Assembly: GCA_964058845.1 (NCBI GenBank)
Contig: CAXKVR010000844.1
Span: 1-21,693, forward strand
Length of the DNA: 21,693 nt
Direction: 5' to 3'
DNA from: Carex sylvatica
Taxonomy: Eukaryota; Streptophyta; Magnoliopsida; Poales; Cyperaceae
In this document: one piece after another, positions 10,401-17,827 of the stretch
Position numbering within the stretch: position 1 is the stretch's first letter
How the letters are laid out: each line of letters starts with the position of its first letter
Program-made: the position numbers and the translations under genes
The notes under the pieces: model-generated
Told to the model about the DNA's origin: nothing
Databases searched by the model: none
The model's input: the letters and a program-made list of their open reading frames with translations, nothing else

Positions 10401-10680
10401 CCGCAAATTGAGTGTACACAACTCTCCACAAATTCGCATCTGTTATTGGAAACCTCACAAAGTAAGGTCTACCCCCCACCCCACGTGAGTTGTCAATCCG
10501 TGTAGCCAATTCTATTTCATACCTGTTGGGGTTTACAGCAGTCTTTTCGTATATTAGCTCTTTAAGTGCCTGAAATGTGGTATTTTCATTAACCTCGAAG
10601 CCAAATGCAGCATCTTTCGTGTACTGCACGCCATCTTCACTCTTTTGTAACTTGCCGCCCACATACAATGCAACTAACAT
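7460..10680 (-). CDS. MULE (MURA-type) transposase
   Basis: The exons are 10680-8644, 8541-7725 and 7653-7460: 3,048 nt and 1,015 aa, with GT-AG introns of 102 and 71 bp. Domains in order: an N-terminal PB1-like MuDR domain (about 1-105); an 11-residue Tyr/Gln-rich repeat tract (130-216); an acidic linker; the MuDR DNA-binding zinc domain of the WRKY-GCM1 type (about 322-410, with C376-x5-C382 and H406-x-C408); and the MULE catalytic core, with D545 in SIDACFMSGRYEGRLL and D608 in VISDQHKGI. A Cys/His cluster follows (C631, C636, H639), then NGSESLN near 727, which contains a candidate acidic residue. A SWIM zinc finger has C843, C845, C855 and H857 (CTCQ...IPCSH). The C-terminal 60 or so residues are Ser/Thr/Arg-rich. 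The enzyme would bind the TIRs, excise the element and insert it with 9-bp duplications in the nucleus. No disabling change is visible. I did not fix the third catalytic acid. Confidence 0.93.
10033..10293 (-). repeat. 33-bp in-frame minisatellite encoding (YDNQGYHQHSP)n
   Basis: There are eight copies of a 33-bp unit in the transposase gene, encoding YDNQGYQQHSP and close variants (residues 130-216); the last copy is one residue short. The composition is Tyr, Gln, Gly, His, Ser and Pro, so the tract is predicted to be disordered. The unit length is a multiple of three and contains no stop in several frames on both strands. That explains the long but meaningless opposite-strand reading frames here. 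Confidence 0.95.
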
Positions 10681-11292
10681 CTTTTTCTTAACAAACTACA
10701 TTTAAAAAATAACTTTATAAGTATTACAGTAATTGTACATCAATAATAGATATAGATATCTGAGATTCGCTTCAATCAATTTTTGAGTTTCATTTTAAAA
10801 AAAAATTGAATAAATTGAAAAAGAAGAACATAAATATAGAACTCAATCAATGTATAGAACTTTAGGTTGTTGAAAATTAATAATTAATTAATCAAATTAT
10901 TTCTGACTAAATGAAATTAAAAACAATTAAGAAATGGAAAAAAATTAGTTGGTTTTCATTGAGAAATATGGTATTATAACGGGTACAGTAATCTAATTAG
11001 AAAAAATAAAAAAAATATTGCTACAGTAATTACATAGAACAGTAATTGCTACAGTACTTACATAGAACAGTAATTGATACGGTAATTGCTACAGTAATTA
11101 CATAGAACAGTAATTGCGACAGTTAAGTTACATATAATAGAACAGTAATTGCTATAATAAAAATAAAAATAAAACATACCTTCTGCTACAGTAAAATCGC
11201 TTAAAAATCGCCTCTCTCAAACAGTAAAATCGCTCTCAAACAGTAAAATTTCTCTCTGACTTCGTTTACAAATAATGGAGCCAGGAGAGGCT
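10681..11292 (-). other. Transposase gene leader with likely 5'UTR intron
   Basis: Reading on the minus strand, a leader from about 11265 to 11180 ends in GCAGAAG|GTATGT, a good donor (GT at 11179-11178). An acceptor, AAATGTAG, ends at 10696, 15 bp before the ATG at 10680. This gives a leader intron of about 484 bp. The acceptor word AAATGTAGT is the same as the one before the PMD start codon. The first ATG after splicing is the transposase start, and no stop lies between the acceptor and the ATG. The leader repeats ACTGTTTGAGAG twice. The model is inferred from splice consensus only. Confidence 0.6.
11016..11155. repeat. ACAGTAATTGCTACAGTAATT tandem repeats
   Basis: Four to five diverged copies of a roughly 28-46 bp unit containing CTACAGTAATTACATAGAAC and AGTAATTG lie inside the transposase leader intron. 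The short word CTACAGTA also recurs outside the element near 12950. No coding content is present. Confidence 0.75.
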
Positions 11293-11298
11293 TTTAAA
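11293..11298 (-). promoter_or_regulatory. Putative core promoter (TTTAAA) for the transposase gene
   Basis: This lies at the inner edge of the right TIR in the same context as 2250-2255 (CATTTAAA on the gene strand), just upstream of the transposase leader. The evidence is positional conservation between both ends of the element. Confidence 0.5.
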
Positions 11299-11521
11299 TG
11301 CTGCATAGTGGACCGCCCGACCGTGGGGCGGTTTGCTCACCATTGGACCGCCCGCAGTGGGGGCGGTCTGGTCCCTCTGTGGCCCGCCCGAGGCCCAGGC
11401 GGGTGGGTTGTTTTTTGGGCCGCCCCGGGCCCGGGCGGTTGGGTTATTTTTAAAAAAAAAAATTGGTTAAGGTTATTTTTAAAATTTAGTTTTGTTTTTT
11501 GGGTATTAATAAAAATGGCCG
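11293..11521 (-). repeat. Right terminal inverted repeat
   Basis: The reverse complement starts CGGCCATTTTTATTAATACC, identical to the left end. Positions 11362-11521 match 2186-2027 base for base as read, including the 11-base A/T run. The inner part (11293-11361) keeps the palindrome arms but differs in the loops. It ends at TTTAAA (11293-11298), the mirrored putative promoter for the transposase. Confidence 0.95.
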
Positions 11522-11530
11522 AAAATACAG
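11522..11530 (+). repeat. Right target-site duplication of the MULE (AAAATACAG)
   Basis: This is an exact copy of 2018-2026, directly after the right TIR. Confidence 0.95.
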
Positions 11531-12198
11531 AGAACATTGATGCCATGCACAGCTCATATTCAATATGTATTGAATTTGATTTTCTGAGGCAGTGAATAAT
11601 GATCATTTATGTAGAAACTGGATCAAAATAATTAATTCACAATTAGCTCTATATTTCATAAAGTTAAAAACATTAATATTAAATTTCTAACAAATTCATC
11701 ACCAAATATGCTCAATATTTGATTTTTTTTCTCAAAAGGGAAATTAGATCCTGAAAATTTTCTTGACATAGTCGGTACAAGTCACATTATTGTTTCTTTG
11801 CGCGCACACTGCAAATTGATGTTATTTTATTTATTTATTTTTGATTGGGGGGGGGGGGGGGGGGGGGCTTAAAAATTTGGGACCTTTCATAAATCATAAG
11901 ACATTATTTATGTGATAGTTCAATCCTTGTGGTTGCCACAAACAAAGGTACTTTTTTTGTTCTTAAACTGACTTATATATTAACATACATATACTTACCA
12001 ATAGTTTATTACTTGAATTTTCTTTTTGTTATACCAATCATTTATTACTTATATTTTATATTTTTAGTCCCATAGTATTGAGATATTTCAGAAGAAGTTG
12101 AAGTCAGCATGATCGTTTATGTATATGTATATGTATATGTATATATAATATAATATAATATAATATAATATATGTATGTGTATATATATGTATATATA
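11531..12198. other. Intergenic DNA with a G21 tract and TA microsatellite
   Basis: No gene is supported. A run of 21 G lies at 11847-11867. From about 12117 to 12199 there is a compound microsatellite of TATATG, TATAA and TATG units. The remainder is AT-rich and unremarkable. Confidence 0.7.
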
Positions 12199-12576
12199 AG
12201 AAGAGGAGGGATTGGATGACACTCTTTTTTGGTGACATCGGATGACACTGTTCATTTTCAAAGTTTTTCAAACCGTCGATCTAAACCGTTCAACTTGATG
12301 AATATGTTAAAATATGCTTGCAGATCAAATTTTACATTTTTCGGAATTTTTTTACTATTTATTAAGTATTTAACAAAATCGCTATATTCAGACCGTTGAA
12401 TTTGGTACCCATATGAATAAATAGTAAAAAAATTTCGAAAAATATAAAATTTGATCTACAATCACATTTTAACATATCCATCAAGTTGAACGGTTTAGAT
12501 CGACCGTTTGAACTTTAAAAATAGACGGTGTCATCTGATGTTACCAAAAAAGGGTGTCATCCGATCTCTCCTTATA
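12199..12576. repeat. Foldback MITE, copy 2
   Basis: The ends are inverted: GGATGACACT near 12214-12223 pairs with GGGTGTCATCC at 12552-12562, followed inward by TTTTTTGGTGACATC against GATGTTACCAAAAAA, then AACCGTTCAACTTGATG against ATCAAGTTGAACGGTT. The centre is near 12385-12400. It shares its internal arms with the repeat at 1-308 but has a different, longer outer end (TGTCATC/GATGACA). No coding potential. Exact borders are uncertain by a few bases, and no target duplication longer than about 4 bp is clear. Confidence 0.85.
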
Positions 12577-13060
12577 TCGCTCTTTTAGTTTTTTTCATCC
12601 TATATGTATAGAAAAAAATATTATCAAGTTTAGAGTTGGTATATTTTGATTAATAATATAATACTATTACTTGATTAATGATTATTGTTTTAATAATATG
12701 ATATATATTTTACAACTAATAAATTTATTATAAAAATATATGGTCTAACATATGAATTAAAAAGTACATTTAGATGTTATTTCATTCTCAGAACGTATAT
12801 AGTAATTTATATTTAATTATTCAAATTATACCATATAAGTATTCGTCGTCTGATATCTAATTCGTATTCGTATTTGTTTTCAATATCTTAATATGTAAAA
12901 TAATTATTTTAGTATCTGCACAGTACCGCGCTACAATAATCGTGCTACAGTATCTGCACTTAGAGAAATAATATATTATGGTCACCACTAATTATTATTC
13001 TAAAATTCCAACAACATCATTTCTCTATGGTCCCCACTAATTATATAATTTCTCTTTTAC
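12577..13060. other. AT-rich intergenic DNA, no gene seen
   Basis: There is no supported reading frame. At about 12905-12960 there is a patch of CTACAGTA / GCACAGTACC words like those in the transposase leader intron and at 13620-13680. Otherwise nothing stands out. Confidence 0.5.
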
Positions 13061-13866
13061 AATCTCCGCACTCGTTCTTGCGTCAACCTTTTTCTAACAA
13101 AAATAGTTGACTTCATAGGAATAAATACTTCAATGCATATATATAAATATTTTTAGTACTTAAATATTAATACTTTCAGTGTCATATGTAAAAAATACTT
13201 AAATATGTATACCTTCGCAGTTATAAATACTTATAAGATAAGATATTAACACTTAAAAAAATATTAATACTTAGATGCGTGACTTATTATGATTCTCCAA
13301 TCATTTCCGCGTCAGCCTTTTTTCTAACAAAAATAGTTGACGTTATACGTATAAATACTTCAATGTATAAGTATAAATACTTTCAATACTTAGATATTAA
13401 TACTTTCAGTGTCATATGTAAAAAATACTTGCAAGTATAGGTATAAATACTTGTACAGTGAGGTGTAAATATTTGTGCGACGACGAGTCTGAAAGTACGT
13501 CATCATGGATCTCATTTGAAAGAAAATATTACGTAGATATTAATAATATGAGAAAAAAAAATTAAAATTGTGGAGATTTTGCAGTCTCTATTTTTTGGAT
13601 TTAATTTTCGGTGGTCCCACTGTGGGTACAGTGCAGGTACAGTAATGTGAATACTATTATCTTTGCACTACCGTACCTGCACAATAAATAATTATTCACC
13701 TCATAGCTATAAATACTTTCGTACATATGTATAAATACTTTCATGCATAGATATTAATACTTTAGAAAAAAAAAAAAATGTTGAGTTTTTGTGATCCCCA
13801 CAAAATTTATTTTTTCACATTTAATTTTCGATGGTCCCCCTGTAGGTACAGTGCGAGTACTGTTAT
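13061..13866. repeat. Degenerate tandem repeats (ATAAATACTT family)
   Basis: Two copies of about 135 bp lie at about 13062-13200 and 13294-13430, offset by about 233 bp. Both carry TTTTCTAACAAAAATAGTTGAC, then ATAAATACTTCAATG, then TTTCAGTGTCATATGTAAAA. A partial third copy lies at 13690-13765. A second pair (TTTAATTTTCGGTGGTCCC at about 13600 and TTTAATTTTCGATGGTCCC at about 13819) is each followed by a GTACAGTGC motif. None of it is coding. Confidence 0.75.
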
Positions 13867-13994
13867 TAGTTTCCTAATATGTATCCGTATATGTATTTGA
13901 AATTTTTTGAAAAATTATGATGAATAAAAATACAATTTGATCACTATATATCCCGAAATTTTTAAATATACTATTATTCTAAAATTAACAAACC

Positions 13995-14200
13995 AAAATG
14001 CCATTTTTTGGCCAAAATTTTAAAAATGCCATGGCCGCTTCCCCTAGAAGCGGCCACCTAAAAGCGGTCCGCATCTAGAGGAAGCGGGCAGTATTTTGGG
14101 CCGCTTCTAGGCCCAGCAACTATGGCCATTTCGGGGGCCAGCTGGCACCCATGGCCGGATCGTGGGACAGCGGCCACCCCCCACCCTATATAAATAGTGG
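13995..14200 (+). mobile_element. Relic MULE-like end with palindromes, next to the PMD pseudogene
   Basis: A sharp GC-rich island lies in AT-rich DNA. It opens with AAAATGCCATTTTTTGGCC and contains the palindrome GGCCGCTTC-5 nt-GAAGCGGCC (14033-14055) plus further GAAGCGG / CCGCTTC partners through 14125. It then runs into a TATA box and the 5' side of a PMD pseudogene. This is the same layout as the left end of the intact MULE (palindromic GC-rich end, core promoter, leader, PMD start), but the sequence differs, so it would be another family. No matching right end and no transposase were found, so the identity is an inference from architecture. Confidence 0.5.
14187..14197 (+). promoter_or_regulatory. 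TATA box (TATATAAATAG) of the relic PMD gene
   Basis: A canonical plant TATA box directly follows the GC-rich palindromic block. A leader of about 15-20 bp and a donor-like G|GTAATT (about 14231) follow, and an acceptor-like ACTATAG ends at 14590, one base before the ATG at 14592. This is the same leader-intron-then-ATG design as the intact PMD gene. Confidence 0.65.
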
Positions 14201-14591
14201 CCGCTGTTATGTTTTTTCATCCCTTCGAATTGGGTAATTTTCTTCTTCTTTTTAATTTTAAATTTTAGTTTAGAGTAGGAGTAGGAGTAGGGTTTAGTAT
14301 TTGACTTTATGATTGAGATTTGTGACCAAATTTAGTTATTTATCAAAATTAAATTTTATGATTTAGATTTGTCACCTAAATTTGTGACCATGTAATTACT
14401 TATTGATCAAAATAATTAGTTTATTTTATCAAAAGTAATTATTTTTACCATAACAAATTAGATCATAATAAAATATCAAATTAGGTCCAAATTAACACCA
14501 ATCATGTTTAGATTAATACCCAAATTGTAATTAGGTTAATTTTACAAAATTTAATTTCAAATCCTAATAAGACCAAAATATAAACTATAGC

Positions 14592-16957
14592 ATGACATCT
14601 ATGAGATCGTCTTCTAGTAGGGATGTACCTTCTTCCAGTGGAGGTGCACCAGTTATACCCACTCCGTATGAGATGTCACAGTACGTCGATGCGACGTTGA
14701 CATCTGTGGTCCCCGGTATCTGGCACCGCACTGATCGGGTATCAGACTTTCTCTGGTACCCGAACGCGGAGCACAGTATCTTAGAGGCTGCCACATGGAT
14801 AAGTTTTATATTATTAATAAAATTATAATTATAACAAATTTTATTTATATGAATATTTGAATGATCTGACATTTTTTCTTAATTTAGGGACTAAATGCAG
14901 TTACGGTACGCCACAACAAGATGAGGCTTCAGTACCAGACGACCTATGCAGGGACGTTGTGTGCCATGGGATTGTACCAGCTGTTCACACAAAAGCGTAA
15001 GCACAAAGTTTCAGTACAGCAAGATGTATCTTTTAACCTTTAATACACTTTCGGTTCAGACTGCAAGTGAACAGTCCTATCGAGTAGTATATCGTCGGGT
15101 ATCGATCACAAGGACGGTTTAAATCTAAACCGGACTCTACTTAAATCAGTTAAAAACTAGAAGTGAGAAAAGATTAATTTTTGGTATTTAAGTTCCTAAT
15201 CAGTTCAATGACAGTAATTAAATGAAAAGAAGTAAATAAACTTGGTTTAAATCAATAGTAAAAGGCGTTTCCAGGATTTCAGACTTATCTCAGTTCTGCC
15301 TCTCAGTCCCTGACACAGACCGTGTAGTTTCCTACACAGGTCGTATTAGGTTACACTGGTCGTGTACTGTCGTACACGATCTGTGTGGACTTTGAGTTAA
15401 TGCACCAGTTACCATTTCTTTATGTGGTTCCTTTGTGTAGCGTTCAACTGACCAGACCTAATATTTCTAAACCTCAACTGTCGTATGTTGGTTCATTAAC
15501 TTGGTATGGAATTGCAATATCTACCCTCTTTGGGCTCTAAACCTCAACTTTCGTATATTGGTCCGAGTTACCTAGTTACTTGTTTGGTATACTAAAGATA
15601 ACCTCTTATCCGTCGATAAGAGGAAATGTTCGCCTTTCGGTTACTAGTTGGTTTCACCTTTCGGATCACTAATCCTACCTCATGTACTTAGTTTGGTTGA
15701 GAGATGGTAATGGACACAGTACCTTTTAGATGTGATCATGCATCTAATGGTAAAATCAATACAAATCAAACAATTCAAACTAAGCAATTAAAATCAAACA
15801 CAATCAAGCAAACACAAATTTCAACGCTAAAATTCAATAACTAGATGCAAAACAAAACATTCGATTACATTTTAACCCTAGAAACTAAAAATCTACTCAA
15901 ACATGATTATAGAAGCAGCAAGATAAGAGTAAGAAAGACAATTCATGACAAAATCCGAAAATACAAAGAAGAATTGTCAGAAATCTTGCGTTTTCCTCCT
16001 CTCTACTTCGTCTCCAAGTCAGCCACCAAGAAGTCGCCTAGGGTTAATTCCTGTATGCTAAGATACCTTTCATGGAGCAGGGAATCCCACTTTTATGGTC
16101 TCAGGCCGACTTTCATTCCTTTAGACTTCTTTCCAAAATTTCAGATTTCCTACCATATTTCGTCTGACATGACCCGTATCAGAATTGACACGGACCGTAC
16201 ATAATTTTTGAAAATGCCTATGTATTTTTCTCAGATTGTAGATCTTCTCGCAAGCTTTCCGAAAAGTGGTCATACACTCAAAACGGAAAGTAGGTTCTAA
16301 ACACAGGTTTTGGTACAAAATATAGGTCGAAAAGTAGATACGTTTGCGAGATATCACCAACTATCCCAGATGGCCAATGAGATTGCCGATCCGGAATTGT
16401 GCTCTGGGCTCATTGAGCGATGACGTCCCGAGACCCACTCATTTCATCTCCCCCACGCTGAGATGATAGTCATCTACAGGATGTCAGCTGTCTGTGGGGC
16501 ATGACTATTGTCGGAGAGCCTGTGACGGGTGTCGAGTATGGAGATTTCAGGCCCTTGTGCGAGGACTTGCTGGGGATACCGCACGCTGCTCTATAGAAAG
16601 AGAAGAAGAGAGGAGCAAAGACACAGATCTCCCCGAGTATCATCAGCTTGGCTAAGCTGAGATCCGCCTTCAAGAAGTATCCAGCTCCTAGTAGTCGTCC
16701 CGCTCAGGTATGTAAATTTTATTTTATTTATTTATACAAAATTTAAGTTTTCTTCTAAAAAATATTTTAATTAAAATAAATAACAGGTCACCATTGATCA
16801 TTACTTGTGTGCATACATTTTGGAGATGATCACAGTCAAGCTGTTTTCTAATTCACATGAAAATCAGGTGCGGTTGTGCTATCTCCCGTTGCTGGCTGAT
16901 TTGCCCAATGCGGACAAATGCAATTGGAGAACTACAACTCTCGCATGTTTGTATAGA
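14592..16957 (+). pseudogene. PMD (MAIN-like) pseudogene, interrupted and truncated
   Basis: The pieces in order are: 14592 to about 14805 (Ser-rich N-terminus through GIWHRTDRVSDFLWYPNAEH); 14888-14992 (VRHNKMRLQYQ ... MGLYQLFT); an insertion; 16361-16707 (QMANEIADPELCSGLIER ... CLWGMTIVGEPVTG ... KLRSAFKKYP); and 16787-16957 (HYLCAYILEMI ... ATL-like CLYR). Each aligns in order with residues 70-300 of the intact PMD protein in this window. Breaks: the first donor reads G-GATAAGT instead of GGTAAGT; TGA replaces the Trp of the WRPETH motif at 16421; about one base is missing near 16473; and TAG replaces the Gln of LQK at 16594. Everything after the fourth exon is absent. Within its surviving parts it is clearly diverged from the intact copy, so it is not a recent duplicate. 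Confidence 0.88.
14993..16360. mobile_element. Unidentified 1.37-kb insertion inside the PMD pseudogene exon
   Basis: Removing this segment rejoins two PMD coding pieces in frame (LYQLFTQ followed by LSQMANE), which fixes the borders to within a few bases. CAA is present on both sides (14990-14992 and 16358-16360), a possible 3-bp target duplication. The insert has TGCAAGTGAACAGTCC near 15063, motifs of the type CGTGTAG / CTACACGG near 15320-15390 and GACACGGACC near 16185, a CCTTTCGG pair near 15635 and 15655, and a repeated CCTCAACTTTCGTAT. The one longer reading frame (15845-16204, 119 codons) shows no family I recognise. Such GTGTAGCC-rich noncoding segments look like plant non-autonomous retroelement DNA, but the class is not established. 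Confidence 0.65.
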
Positions 16958-17827
16958 TATGTAACTTAAAATTATTATTTAAAAATTTTAATATGAAAAA
17001 TACCATCACTGTACCAGTTATTAAAATTTTGGCATAACAGATCAAACCCAACCTATACATCAAATTGTCACAGTACATACCCTATAAACCCGTATATATG
17101 AAACCCGTATGGAGCATCCGAGCATGTATTATTGTCCCCTTTGAATGTTTACAATATAGGACCTTTCTCAAATAATTTTCAATTTTTTTTATTACTTTTA
17201 GAAGTAAAAAAAAATCGGTTTAAATCGTTTTGTTGGAAACAAGATGATTATATTTTTCCGTAAATGAAAGAAAGAAAACAATCATTGAACCACATAAAAT
17301 ATAAATCGTACTTACACCATATTATAATTTGGTTGGTTCGATTTAGTTGATTTTAAAAAGTCTAAACCGAATCGATCCATATAAACTGAAATGATTGAAA
17401 AATTCAACCGAACCGATCTATTTAAACCGATTTTTTTTAAAAGCTAAACAAACCAATCCGTTTGAACACTCCTATGCCTAGTAAATTAACATTAAATTTA
17501 CGAAAACTAATGAAATCAGACAATTGATTTGGTTCAGATAGATACCGGTCATCTATGAGATTTAAAAAAAAAAAAAAAAAAATTCTAGTTTGTGATAATT
17601 TGATTTTTTTTTTTTTAATTTCTAAAAAACATGTTTTTTTAATGGTAACAATTTACACAAATTTAAGTGCGCCCGTGCAGCGTTGCACTGAATACGACCA
17701 ACCTCTAAAAGATAAAAGTCACGGACGAAATAAAATTATGTTTCCAATCAATCTCTATTCCATTAATATGCATTAAATCAGCAGCCAGCTTCCTTTCCCT
17801 CCTTATTGCCTCTTTAGAAACCATCTC
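16958..17827. other. Intergenic region upstream of the pectin methylesterase gene
   Basis: No gene is supported. At about 17205-17465 the words AACCGAT, TCGGTT and AAACCGA recur on both strands, a common pattern of plant dispersed repeats. At 17671-17689 there is a MITE-end-like word, GCCCGTGCAGCGTTGCACT, containing the near-palindrome GTGCAGCGTTGCAC. Long A and T runs lie at 17564-17581 and 17605-17617. The pectin methylesterase promoter should lie in the last few hundred bases, but I could not pick a convincing TATA box. Confidence 0.5.

Larger units (their letters stand above)
2027..11521. mobile_element. Complete two-gene Mutator-like element (MULE) carrying a PMD gene
   Basis: This is a 9,495-bp element bounded by 229-bp TIRs and a perfect 9-bp target duplication. 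It holds a spliced MURA-type transposase gene (minus strand, 10680-7460) and a spliced plant mobile domain gene (plus strand, 4110-7113). The two are convergent, with 346 bp between stop codons. Each gene begins a short way inside its own TIR. No stop codon or frameshift is seen in either spliced frame, and the outer 160 bp of the TIRs read as identical, so insertion looks recent and the element may be autonomous. The layout matches MuDR (two convergent TIR-driven genes), with PMD in the place of mudrB. PMD proteins are known in both host genes and transposons. Whether this one helps transposition is not known. Confidence 0.93.

Noticed and set aside
15845..16204. 119-codon plus-strand frame within the insertion as a gene
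   Set aside because: It shows no recognisable domain, no introns and no promoter context, and lies in repeat-like DNA.
13995..17100. A second complete MULE around the PMD pseudogene
   Set aside because: Only one candidate end was found, with no matching right end, no transposase and no target duplication.
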